Positions 16,286 to 23,927 of a DNA stretch of 64,000 nt are shown here, one piece after another. A program made the translations under genes and the position numbers. Location of the stretch: assembly GCF_023516495.1 (NCBI RefSeq), contig NZ_JAMGBC010000001.1, positions 620,001 through 684,000 of the forward strand, in the 5' to 3' direction. This stretch comes from Sphingomonas anseongensis (GTDB lineage Bacteria; Pseudomonadota; Alphaproteobacteria; Sphingomonadales; Sphingomonadaceae). Below the pieces are notes generated by a model. That model was not told where the DNA came from, did not search any database, and saw only the letters and a program-made list of their open reading frames with translations. The first letter of the stretch is position 1. Each line of letters starts with the position of its first letter.

Positions 16286-18064
16286 ATGGCGGCCAGTACC
16301 GAAAAACCCCGAGGCAGGCTCGGCAACCTTTGGGTCGTGTGGCGCGCCGCGGGCAAATATCCGGCGCAGATCTTCGCCGCCCTCTTCTTCCTCGTGATGT
16401 CGTCCGCGGCGACTCTGGCAATTCCCTACGGATTCAAACGCGTCATCGACCAGGGTTTCGGCTCCCAGGGCGGCAGTGAACATGCGGTCGCCACCGCGTT
16501 TCATTATCTGCTGATGATTGTGGCCGTACTGGCGCTCGCCACCGCGCTGCGCTTCTACTTCGTGTCATGGATCGGCGAGCGGACTGTCGCCGACCTGCGG
16601 GTCGCCGTTCAGCGAAACCTGTTGTCCTTGCCTCCGCGCTTCTTCGAGGAGAATCGACCGTCGGAGATCGCATCGCGGCTCACCGCCGACACCGCGATCC
16701 TGGACCAGGTAATCGGCTCGAGCGTCTCGATTGCGCTCAGGAACATGGCAACCGGCATTGGCGGCATCATCTACCTGTTCGTCCTTGCGCCCAAGCTTGC
16801 CGCGATGTTGGTCATCGGGATCCCGGTGATCGTCATCCCGCTTGTACTGTTCGGTCGCCAGGTCCGCTCGCTAAGCCGCTCGTCGCAGGACAGGATCGCC
16901 GACGTGGGTACGACTGTGTCCGAGACGCTCGGCGCGATGAAGGTCGTCCAGGCCTTCGGTCAGGAGGAGCGCGAGCTCGGCCGCTTCTCGACTGCCGTAG
17001 AGCAGGCGTTCCGCGTCGCGCGTCGGCGCTTCACGCTTCGCGCTGTCATGACCTTCAGCGTCATCCTGATGATGTTCGGAGCGATCGTCATGATCCTCTG
17101 GGAGGGCGCCAGCGACGTCGCCGAGGGCAGGATGACCGGCGGGACCATCGCCGCCTTCGTCTTTACCGGCGTGCTCGTCGGAGGCGCGTTCGGGGCGTTG
17201 ACCGAAACCTATGGCGACCTTCTTCGCGGCTCGGGCGCTGCCGGGCGAATCCACGAGCTGCTGATCGCCAGGCCTGAAATCCATGCGCCGGCGGAGCCGG
17301 TTGCGCTCCCCGAGCCGCCGGTCGGAAGCCTCGAGTTCGACAATATCACCTTCCGCTACCCGACGCGGCCCGAGGAGAAGGCGGTCCACGATCTGTCGCT
17401 GAACATTGCGCGCGGGGAGACGGTGGCGGTGGTCGGCCCGTCGGGTGCAGGCAAGTCGACGCTGCTGCAGCTGGCGCTTCGATTCTACGACCCGCAGGAA
17501 GGGCGAGTGCTGATCGACGGCATCGACGTTCGCGACGTCGACCCAGCCGAGATGCGGAAACGGATCGCGCTGGTGCCTCAGGAAACGGTGATCTTCGCCG
17601 CCTCGGCCAAGGACAACATCCGCTACGGCCGCTGGGACTCGACCGACGAGGAAATCGTCGAGGCGGCGAAGGCCGCCAACGCCCATGAATTTCTCGACAC
17701 TTTGCCCGAGCGCTACGACACGTTCCTTGGCGAAGGCGGGGCACGCCTTTCCGGCGGGCAGCGTCAGCGCATCGTCATCGCCCGCGCACTGCTTCGCGAT
17801 GCGCCCCTGCTCCTGCTTGACGAGGCGACGTCAGCGCTCGACGCGCATAGCGAGCAGTTGGTCCAAGAAGCCCTGGAGCGACTGATGAAGACTCGCACCA
17901 CCGTCGTCATCGCGCACCGGCTCGCAACGACCCGCGCTGCCGACCGCATCATCGTGATGGAGCACGGCCGGATCGTCGAGGAAGGAACTCACGATTCGCT
18001 GACGAAGGCGAAGGGACTCTACGCGAGCCTCGCCCGCCTTCAGTTCGCCGGGCAGGCCGCCTAG
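16286..18064 (+). CDS. ABC exporter, fused permease/ATPase (MsbA/ABCB-like)
   Basis: A 592-residue half-transporter. The N-terminal membrane domain has about six helices (residues 30-320), then an ATPase domain with Walker A GPSGAGKST (about 384-392), signature LSGGQRQR (about 487-494), Walker B LLLLDEATSALD (about 508-519) and an H-loop histidine in IAHRLATT. It works as a homodimer exporting lipids or other hydrophobic substrates. The branch resembles ABCB-type proteins common in Alphaproteobacteria rather than certified MsbA. Its stop overlaps the stop of the convergent histone-like gene. Confidence 0.9.
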   Translation: MAASTEKPRGRLGNLWVVWRAAGKYPAQIFAALFFLVMSSAATLAIPYGFKRVIDQGFGSQGGSEHAVATAFHYLLMIVAVLALATALRFYFVSWIGERTVADLRVAVQRNLLSLPPRFFEENRPSEIASRLTADTAILDQVIGSSVSIALRNMATGIGGIIYLFVLAPKLAAMLVIGIPVIVIPLVLFGRQVRSLSRSSQDRIADVGTTVSETLGAMKVVQAFGQEERELGRFSTAVEQAFRVARRRFTLRAVMTFSVILMMFGAIVMILWEGASDVAEGRMTGGTIAAFVFTGVLVGGAFGALTETYGDLLRGSGAAGRIHELLIARPEIHAPAEPVALPEPPVGSLEFDNITFRYPTRPEEKAVHDLSLNIARGETVAVVGPSGAGKSTLLQLALRFYDPQEGRVLIDGIDVRDVDPAEMRKRIALVPQETVIFAASAKDNIRYGRWDSTDEEIVEAAKAANAHEFLDTLPERYDTFLGEGGARLSGGQRQRIVIARALLRDAPLLLLDEATSALDAHSEQLVQEALERLMKTRTTVVIAHRLATTRAADRIIVMEHGRIVEEGTHDSLTKAKGLYASLARLQFAGQAA

Positions 18065-18657
18065 CTAGGCTTCGTTCCGCCCGACGGCTTGCGTGCGCCG
18101 CGCCGCGCAGTCGTCGACTTGCGAGCGGTGCTTCGCTTTGCGACACCCGACTTTGCGGGCGCCTTGCGGGTCGCGGTGCCGCTGGTTTTGGCTGCGGTGG
18201 AGGTCTTCTTCTTCGCCGTGCTTCGGCGGGTCGTCGACCGTTTGGCCGCCGGCTTCGCAGTGGTCGCTCGAGGTGAGCTCGAGGTCGAGCTCCGCGCCGA
18301 GCTTGCCCCGCGCGTGCCGGACGAGTTGCTGTCGTCCATCGGCCACTTGCCGGACATGATCCGCTGAGCCGCGTCGGCGACGGCCTCGGCAATCAGCGAG
18401 CCGAGCCTGGTGGCGCTGGACATCATTGACTTGGCCGCCTTGTCGGCCGTGTCCGCTGCATCCATCCCCGCGTCCTTGATTGCCTTGCGGGCCTTCGGGC
18501 TGGCGGCAATCGCGGCCGCGGCAGCGGTCAGGCCTGCAGCGAGCATTTCCTTGCTCATCGCGGCCTTTGCGATCTTATCACTGGTGCTTTGGTTCGAGCT
18601 CTTGGAGCGCGACGAAGACTTTGATGATGTTGACTTACGAGTGCTGGACTTTGCCAT
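18061..18657 (-). CDS. Histone H1-like protein with two basic tails
   Basis: A 198-residue protein behind a strong SD (AAAGGAGG). It has three parts: a Ser/Thr/Lys-rich N-tail (residues 1-27), an Ala-rich helical core (about 28-100, with AAGLTAAAAAIAASPKARKA) and a long Lys/Arg/Ala/Ser/Thr tail (about 110-198) with AAKRSTTRRSTAKKKT-like repeats resembling eukaryotic H1 and bacterial HctB/AlgP-type tails. The tails predict nucleic-acid or polyanion binding. The Ala-rich core also resembles phasin-like helices, so PHA-granule/DNA tethering is an alternative. Experimental function unknown. Confidence 0.75.
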   Translation of the reverse strand: MAKSSTRKSTSSKSSSRSKSSNQSTSDKIAKAAMSKEMLAAGLTAAAAAIAASPKARKAIKDAGMDAADTADKAAKSMMSSATRLGSLIAEAVADAAQRIMSGKWPMDDSNSSGTRGASSARSSTSSSPRATTAKPAAKRSTTRRSTAKKKTSTAAKTSGTATRKAPAKSGVAKRSTARKSTTARRGARKPSGGTKPS

Positions 18658-18687
18658 CGCAAAACCTCCTTTGCGGTCGCCGCATTA

Positions 18688-18712
18688 GACACTTCAACCC
18701 TACAACAGTTCC
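18688..18712 (-). promoter_or_regulatory. Possible EcfG-like promoter of histone-like gene
   Basis: On the minus strand, GGAAC (18712..18708) is followed 17 bases later by GTC (18690..18688). The alphaproteobacterial general-stress sigma EcfG recognises GGAAC-N16/17-GTT, so this is one base off consensus. The position, about 30 bases upstream of the start, is right. Confidence 0.3.
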
Positions 18713-18781
18713 GTTGCGGCGGCGAAAAAGCAAAGGAAAACGGCGAAGTCCGGCGAGTTGCAAGAGGCTAGATACGTTAAA

Positions 18782-18808
18782 GGGGACCGCTGCTGTGCAG
18801 CGATCCCC
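18782..18808 (-). terminator. 12-bp stem-loop, terminator of the 15-codon gene
   Basis: On the minus strand the RNA GGGGAUCGCUGC-ACA-GCAGCGGUCCCC forms a continuous 12-bp stem with a single U-G wobble, followed by UUU. On the plus strand the same position is a C-A mismatch, so the minus strand is the functional one. It lies 45 bases beyond the stop of the 15-codon gene. Confidence 0.55.
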
Positions 18809-18853
18809 TCGAACATGGTCAGCGGCCGGAAGTGACGGCCGTCCGTTCAGCGA

Positions 18854-18901
18854 TTACCGACGGACACCCCTTTCCGACCTCTGTGCTGAACCATGAGACA
18901 T
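18854..18901 (-). CDS. 15-residue ORF with near-perfect Shine-Dalgarno
   Basis: ATG 18901 reads MSHGSAQRSERGVRR then TAA. It is preceded by AAAGGAGGTGATCCG, complementary to essentially the whole 16S anti-SD, with 7 bases between GGAGG and the ATG. Two further hairpins (CGGCCG pair at 18823-18841, GTCCGT/ACGGAC pair at 18841-18865) and a terminator-like stem follow. The peptide is basic and too short for homology. The unit could be a translated peptide, a leader, or a dual-function small RNA. Confidence 0.5.
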   Translation of the reverse strand: MSHGSAQRSERGVRR

Positions 18902-18903
18902 CG

Positions 18904-18916
18904 GATCACCTCCTTT
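18904..18916 (-). promoter_or_regulatory. Unusually strong ribosome binding site
   Basis: Minus-strand AAGGAGGTGATCC matches the extended anti-Shine-Dalgarno complement over 13 contiguous bases, far stronger than any other RBS in the window. It sets the start of the 15-codon gene at 18901. Confidence 0.6.
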
Positions 18917-18955
18917 CGCTGCGTTGAAGCTAGAGCGAACATCGGCCGCCATCGG

Positions 18956-18980
18956 CTTCAGCACAAGTCTTGTATTGAAG
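18956..18980. promoter_or_regulatory. 25-bp dyad upstream of the 15-codon gene
   Basis: CTTCAGCACAAG-T-CTTGTATTGAAG is symmetric at 10 of 12 paired positions. It lies 55-79 bases upstream of the 15-codon gene's ATG, where a promoter operator would be expected, in the otherwise empty gap 18902-19028. The binding factor is unknown. As RNA it would also form a hairpin. Confidence 0.45.
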
Positions 18981-19028
18981 CTTTGTTTGGGCGATCTTGT
19001 TTGACTTCGCGAAACGACTCGCCCGCGA

Positions 19029-19499
19029 TCAGCTTCGGCAATCCTCCACCACCCGACTGAGCTCCGCCCAGACCGGCACCGCGACCATCGGCGCTCCGGC
19101 TGCACCGGTTGCGAAACGGCCGCGGCTGAAGGCGATGGCGTCAAGCAAGGGATCCGTCGCAGCCAGAGTCGCCGTCAGCTCTTTCGTCGACTGGAAGCTC
19201 GACGGGAGGCTGCGCGAGGCCGAGGTTGTCCAAACGCTCAAGGTCGGGGCGGCGGCCGCTACCCCGGTTCGGATCAGCGAGACGGTCCGCCCGGCGCGGT
19301 TGCACCGAATCATCAGCCGGACTGTTCCAGCAGCGTCGACGAAGTCCGCCTCGGTAGCGGCGGGCAAAGAGCGATAAACCCACTGCCCTGCAATCGGCTG
19401 AACGGACTCGAGGTCAATCGGCGCCGGGGCCTGAGCGGACGAAGAGGTGGACAGCGGCAGAAGCAATGCTGCCGCGAACGCAAACAAGGCTGTCTTCAT
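19029..19499 (-). CDS. Exported hypothetical protein downstream of phaR
   Basis: A 156-residue protein with a clear signal peptide (MKTALFAFAAALLLPLSTSSSAQA, cleavage about residue 24) and a mature domain with two cysteines (CNRAGR and near the C-terminus VEDCRS) that could form a disulphide. Its ATG overlaps the phaR stop (ATGA), so it is translated with phaR even though it is periplasmic. I recognise no named family. Confidence 0.75.
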   Translation of the reverse strand: MKTALFAFAAALLLPLSTSSSAQAPAPIDLESVQPIAGQWVYRSLPAATEADFVDAAGTVRLMIRCNRAGRTVSLIRTGVAAAAPTLSVWTTSASRSLPSSFQSTKELTATLAATDPLLDAIAFSRGRFATGAAGAPMVAVPVWAELSRVVEDCRS

Positions 19500-20017
19500 T
19501 TGCTAAGGCGTTCGACTTTTTCCTGGAGCTTCGCAAGCTCTGCGCGAAGCTCGTCGAGCTCTTTTTCGGATGCCGGCGCGGCTTTCTTCACCGTCTCGGT
19601 GAATGCCCTGCTCGCGCCCTCGAACATTGACATGTTTTGCTTTGCCAGGTCGGCGAAGCTGCTTCCGCTGAACGCCTGCCCAAGCGCCTGCTGGTTGCGC
19701 TTGAACGCGTCCATGGCCGCCTCGAGATATTGCGGCACCACGCCCTGCATCGAATTGCCATAGAGGCCGATGATCTGCTTGAGGAAGTTCACCGGAAGCA
19801 TCGTCGATCCGGCGCGCGATTCCTCATCCACGATGATCTGGGTCAGCACCTGGCGGGTGATGTCCTCGCCGGACTTCGCATCGATGACCTCGAACTCGCG
19901 GCCCTCGCGGACCATCTCCGCCAGTCGGTCGAGGGTGATGTAGGCCGAGCTTTCGGTGTCATAAAGCCGCCGGTTCGCGTACTTCTTGATCGTCACCTTG
20001 CCGCCAGATTTGCCCAT
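19496..20017 (-). CDS. phaR: PHA synthesis repressor PhaR
   Basis: A 173-residue protein starting at ATG 20017 (MGKSGGKVTIKKYANRRLYDT). The first 60 residues are the PhaR DNA-binding domain (KKYANRRLYDT, YITLDRLAEMVREG), followed by a PHB-accumulation regulatory domain and a C-terminal coiled coil (EKELDELRAELAKLQEKVERL). PhaR binds PHA granules and represses phasin and its own genes when polymer is absent. A PhaC-like gene is divergent and overlaps its upstream region. The gene after it is translationally coupled. Confidence 0.95.
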   Translation of the reverse strand: MGKSGGKVTIKKYANRRLYDTESSAYITLDRLAEMVREGREFEVIDAKSGEDITRQVLTQIIVDEESRAGSTMLPVNFLKQIIGLYGNSMQGVVPQYLEAAMDAFKRNQQALGQAFSGSSFADLAKQNMSMFEGASRAFTETVKKAAPASEKELDELRAELAKLQEKVERLSK

Positions 20018-20066
20018 GAACCGCTCCGATGATCGAACCGACAGAGTAACAGACGCCGAGTGTGCG

Positions 20067-21080
20067 GTGCAACAAAAGCGCGCGCCCCGCCCTTTGCCGC
20101 TGTTCCTCGAGCTTGTTCGGATGGTGTCGCAGGACAATCCGGAGCTGGCGGGGAAAGCGCTCGACGGGCTGGCCAAGTACGAACAGGCACCCCGGTTGTT
20201 GAAGCGCGATCCGAGGCCGGCTGTCGCAACGGCGGGCGCCGTAACGCTTCGCGATTATGGCGGGTCCGGACGGCCGCTGGTGCTCGTGCCGTCGCTGATC
20301 AACCCGCCCAGCATCCTCGACCTCGACGAGCATGTGTCACTCGCCGGCGCCCTCAGCACAATGGGCCGCCGAGTGCTTCTGGTCGATTGGGGGGAGGCGG
20401 CCAGGCGGCCCGGAATGAGCGTAAGCAACCATGTCGAGAAAAGTCTGACGACGCTGATCGGGGAGTTGGGCGAGCCCCCGGCGCTGCTCGGCTATTGCCT
20501 CGGCGGGACTATGGCGATCGCCGCCGCCAACCTGGTAGCGGTGGAGCGCGTCGTCACCCTGGCCGCGCCCTGGCGCTTCGGCGGATACCCTCTCGAAGCG
20601 CGCGAGCCGCTCCAGCAGCTTTGGGAAAGCGCGAAGCCTCCAGCGCAGCAGTTGCACGTGCTTCCCATGGAAGTGCTTCAAAGCGCCTTTTGGTCGCTCG
20701 ATCCCAAGCGAACGGTCACGAAGTTCGCGCGCTTTGCCGAGCTTCCGCCCGATGGCGAGGAAGCGCAACGTTTCGTCGCACTCGAGGATTGGGCGAACGA
20801 AGGCGAGCCTCTGCCCTATCCTGCCGCCCGGGAACTGATGGAAGACCTGTTCGGCAGCGACCTGCCCGGTCGCAACCAGTGGCGCGTGGCCGGCAAGGCA
20901 ATGAGCGATCGCCTCACCTGCCCGCTTCTCAACATTACCGCGTCAAACGACCGGATCACGCCCGCCGCGACGGCTCCGGCAGGTCGAGCGATCCCAATCG
21001 ATTCCGGCCATGTGGGCATGATCGTCGGCTCCGCGCGAGCAAAGCTGCACGAGGCGCTGGCGGATTTTCTTGGCAAGTGA
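20067..21080 (+). CDS. PhaC-like alpha/beta hydrolase (short, class III-like)
   Basis: From GTG 20067 the protein has 337 residues. An ATG at 20121 is an alternative, and longer in-frame starts overlap the phaR start, leaving no promoter space. The PHA synthase elbow GYCLGGT puts the nucleophile at Cys144, with Asp295 in NDRITP and His315 in SGHVGM. Order and spacing resemble class III PhaC (Cys149/Asp302/His331). The N-terminus [12 protein letters not shown] is not typical of class I PhaC. It may be a synthase, a synthase-like hydrolase or a thioesterase. No PhaE partner is adjacent. Confidence 0.75.
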   Translation: MQQKRAPRPLPLFLELVRMVSQDNPELAGKALDGLAKYEQAPRLLKRDPRPAVATAGAVTLRDYGGSGRPLVLVPSLINPPSILDLDEHVSLAGALSTMGRRVLLVDWGEAARRPGMSVSNHVEKSLTTLIGELGEPPALLGYCLGGTMAIAAANLVAVERVVTLAAPWRFGGYPLEAREPLQQLWESAKPPAQQLHVLPMEVLQSAFWSLDPKRTVTKFARFAELPPDGEEAQRFVALEDWANEGEPLPYPAARELMEDLFGSDLPGRNQWRVAGKAMSDRLTCPLLNITASNDRITPAATAPAGRAIPIDSGHVGMIVGSARAKLHEALADFLGK

Positions 21081-21082
21081 AG

Positions 21083-21159
<77 letters not shown>

Positions 21160-21220
21160 TTGGAGGCGCGACTTAGCGATGGCGGTTGCGCCCGACAAGG
21201 TCGCGCGCGATGACTGCACA

Positions 21221-22351
21221 ATGCGCAGCCTGCTCCTTCTTGCCGCTATCCTCGTGACTGGCGCCGCCTCTGCCGCGGATCATCGGCCGCGTGCGCGCGA
21301 GGCGGGTATCACGTTCGGCATCCTTTCCACGGGGCCGCTGAACGCCATAACGGACGTCGCCGGAGTGAAGGTCGGCCAGGTTACGATCGTCGAAGGAACG
21401 TCCATCCGAACTGGCGTGACGGCAATCCTGCCGCATGGCGGAAATCTGTACCAGGACAAGGTCCCCGCCGGCTTCGCGGTCGGCAATGCCTACGGCAAGT
21501 TCATGGGATCGACGCAGGTGAAGGAGCTCGGGGAGATCGAAACGCCGATCCTGCTTACGAACACGCTCAACGTGCCCGAAGCAGCGGCGGGGACCGTTGA
21601 GTGGACGCTTAGGCAGCCGGGAAACGAGCAGGTTCGCTCGGTCAACGCGGTCGTAGGCGAGACCAACGACGGCTACCTCAACGACATACGCGCCCGGCGC
21701 GTGAAGCCCTCCGACACGATTGCGGCGATCGAGGGAGCGAGAACTGGCCCGGTCCAGGAAGGCTCGGTCGGCGCCGGCACGGGCACCATCGCGTTCGGCT
21801 GGAAAGGCGGGATCGGGACAAGCTCCCGCAAGCTTCCGGCCAGTTTGGGTGGCTGGACCGTCGGAGTGCTGGTCCAGACCAATTACGGGGGCGTGCTTCA
21901 GGTGGCGGGAACTCCGGTCGGGCAGAAACTCGGCAAATACTTTCTCAAGGACGAGCTATCGAAGGCTAGCGGAGACGGATCCTGCATCGTCGTCATCGCG
22001 ACCGATGCCCCACTTTCCGACCGCAATCTGGAGCGGCTCGCCCATCGCGGACTCCTCGGTATCGCCCGGACGGGCTCGCCCATGACCAATGGCTCGGGCG
22101 AGTATGCGATCGCCTTTTCGACAAATGCGGATGTGCGGCGGACGGCAGAGCGGCGGGCAAAGCCGAGTGCGATCGTCGACCTGCCCAACGACCAGGTTTC
22201 ACCTCTCTTCGAAGCCGCGGTCGAGGCTGCCGAGGAGGCCGCGATCAACTCCATGTTCGCGGCGACCTCGATGGATGGGGACCAGGGCCATCACATCGAC
22301 GCCCTGCCCGTCGACGACGTCCTGAAGCTCTACCGCAGCACTCGCCGCTAA
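21221..22351 (+). CDS. P1 (DmpA-like) family aminopeptidase, exported
   Basis: A 376-residue protein from ATG 21221 with a signal peptide (LLLLAAILVTGAASA). The fold is the DmpA/ornithine-acetyltransferase-like self-processing type. It has ITDVAGVKVGQVTI near the N-terminus, oxyanion-type NTLNVPEAAAGT, VGAGTG, and the autocleavage point at GDG-Ser254-CIVVIATDAP, where Ser becomes the N-terminal nucleophile of the beta chain. Such enzymes cleave N-terminal D- or L-residues or beta-peptides. It is convergent with the amidohydrolase gene (overlapping stops). Periplasmic peptide turnover is inferred. Confidence 0.9.
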   Translation: MRSLLLLAAILVTGAASAADHRPRAREAGITFGILSTGPLNAITDVAGVKVGQVTIVEGTSIRTGVTAILPHGGNLYQDKVPAGFAVGNAYGKFMGSTQVKELGEIETPILLTNTLNVPEAAAGTVEWTLRQPGNEQVRSVNAVVGETNDGYLNDIRARRVKPSDTIAAIEGARTGPVQEGSVGAGTGTIAFGWKGGIGTSSRKLPASLGGWTVGVLVQTNYGGVLQVAGTPVGQKLGKYFLKDELSKASGDGSCIVVIATDAPLSDRNLERLAHRGLLGIARTGSPMTNGSGEYAIAFSTNADVRRTAERRAKPSAIVDLPNDQVSPLFEAAVEAAEEAAINSMFAATSMDGDQGHHIDALPVDDVLKLYRSTRR

Positions 22352-23835
22352 TATTGGCCGTAGCGGCCCTTCACTGAATCCAGCAGCTTGGCGCTGTCGT
22401 AGCCGACGCCGTCCTTGAAGACGGTGTCCACCTTCTCGATGTCGGTGATTGCCGCCACTGGATTGCCATCGATCAGCACCAGGTCGGCGATCTTGCCCGC
22501 CTGGATCGAGCCGATGTGATCCTGGAGCCCCATGAAGATCGCGCCGTTCAGGGTGGCGATTCGGATTGCTTCGACCGGACTGAACCCGGCGTCCTGAACC
22601 AAAAGCTCGATCTCACGCTGGTCGCCGAAGCCGGGGATCACGCCGCCATTTCCGGTCGGGTCGGGCCCGGCAATGAGAAGACCGCCGGACATCGCGAACT
22701 GACGCTCCAGGCCCGCATTGTTATTGTAAGCCTCCCGGAACGCCTCGCCTCGAGCGCTGCCGCCGCGGGTCGCGGCGAGATTGCGAAGGTAGAGATAGTC
22801 GTTGCGCGCTTCCGGAGTCAGCACGGCCATCGCCCTTGGGTTCAGCGGCGCGTGAAGCGGCAGGCTCTGCTCGAACACCGGCAAAGTCGAGGTCACGGCG
22901 ACCCGATGGTCGACGAGCAGCTTGATCAGCGCGTTGGCCTCAGAACTTCCGGGCTTCATCGCGATCAGTGTCGGTGTTCCGCCCGTGTCGGGACACACGT
23001 CAGGCGTCTTTCCCGGATCGAGCTGGGTGTTGACGAAGAAGCCGTGCTCCAGGTCGTCGATGCCGAGCGCGGCAGCTTCGGGATAGGTGACCGAGCAGAG
23101 GTGTCCGGTGACCTTAAGCCCTCGCCGATGCGCCTCCTTGACCGCTGCACCAAGCTCCGCGCGGGTGATGTTCATATAAGCCTTGAAGGAATTGACGCCC
23201 TGCTCGGCCCAGAACGCGACCGTCTGGCGGGCATCGTCGGCATCGCGCAGCTGGTGCATCTGGATGAAGGGGCTGTTTGCGCCTTCCAGATACGGGCCGG
23301 TGACGTTCATGTGCGGCCCGGGCATCGCCCCGGCGTCGATCTGCGCCTTGACGTTGAGGTCGGCGTACGGCTCGACGCTCCCGGTCGTCCGCATCGTCGT
23401 CACGCCGTTCGCCAGGTAGAGGCGCGGCGCGGTGAACGTCATTTGCGGGACGACAAGTGGATCGTCGGCCCGGCCCTCGGGCGTGAGGTTCGGCCGCGCG
23501 ATGTAGAACATGTGGTTGTGCATCGCGACGATGCCGGGGATCAGAGTCTTCCCCGTCGCGTCGATGGCCCGGTAACCGTCCGGCACGGCATCGCTCGCCG
23601 CCTGAACTCCAGCAATTCGGGCTCCGTCGATCAGGACGGTCCAGTCCTCGGCGGACGCAGCGCCAGTGCCGTCGATCACTCGAACGTGCGTGATGGCGAT
23701 CCGTCCGGACGGAACGCGTACGAACGGCTGCACGTCCGCTCCCGGAGCAACCGGTGGAGCGAGCACTGGTGCGGCCGACAGCGTGCCAGCGGTCAGAAGC
23801 GCGGCAGCCGCCGCCAGACAATGTCGAGCTCTCAC
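22348..23835 (-). CDS. Exported amidohydrolase
   Basis: A 495-residue protein starting at GTG 23835 behind AGGGGAG. A signal peptide (CLAAAAALLTAGTLSAAP) precedes an imidazolonepropionase-like amidohydrolase TIM barrel. Metal ligands are visible: HNH in IVAMHNHMF, a possible KAY lysine (NSFKAYMN), His in KVTGHLCS, DLEHGFF, and Asp in LIAGPDPTGNG. The late segment GSIQAGKIADLVLIDGNP is characteristic. It probably hydrolyses a cyclic amide or dipeptide in the periplasm, perhaps with the adjacent P1 peptidase. The substrate is not known. Confidence 0.9.
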   Translation of the reverse strand: MRARHCLAAAAALLTAGTLSAAPVLAPPVAPGADVQPFVRVPSGRIAITHVRVIDGTGAASAEDWTVLIDGARIAGVQAASDAVPDGYRAIDATGKTLIPGIVAMHNHMFYIARPNLTPEGRADDPLVVPQMTFTAPRLYLANGVTTMRTTGSVEPYADLNVKAQIDAGAMPGPHMNVTGPYLEGANSPFIQMHQLRDADDARQTVAFWAEQGVNSFKAYMNITRAELGAAVKEAHRRGLKVTGHLCSVTYPEAAALGIDDLEHGFFVNTQLDPGKTPDVCPDTGGTPTLIAMKPGSSEANALIKLLVDHRVAVTSTLPVFEQSLPLHAPLNPRAMAVLTPEARNDYLYLRNLAATRGGSARGEAFREAYNNNAGLERQFAMSGGLLIAGPDPTGNGGVIPGFGDQREIELLVQDAGFSPVEAIRIATLNGAIFMGLQDHIGSIQAGKIADLVLIDGNPVAAITDIEKVDTVFKDGVGYDSAKLLDSVKGRYGQY

Positions 23836-23927
23836 ATGCCACTCCCCTGTCAGCGCCCCGTTAAAAGCACGATCCAGGTGCGGAAGTGAAGCCCGCCGGG
23901 CGGAGGGAGGGGTTCTACCCCGGTCCC

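Noticed and set aside
18902-18917. GGATCACCTCCTTT as the 3' end of a 16S rRNA gene
   Set aside because: Only the anti-SD segment matches; the helix 45 sequence that should precede it is absent, and the reverse strand makes a well-placed Shine-Dalgarno instead.
22516-23889. 457-codon plus-strand frame opposite the amidohydrolase
   Set aside because: Antisense shadow; the minus frame carries metal-ligand motifs and a signal peptide.
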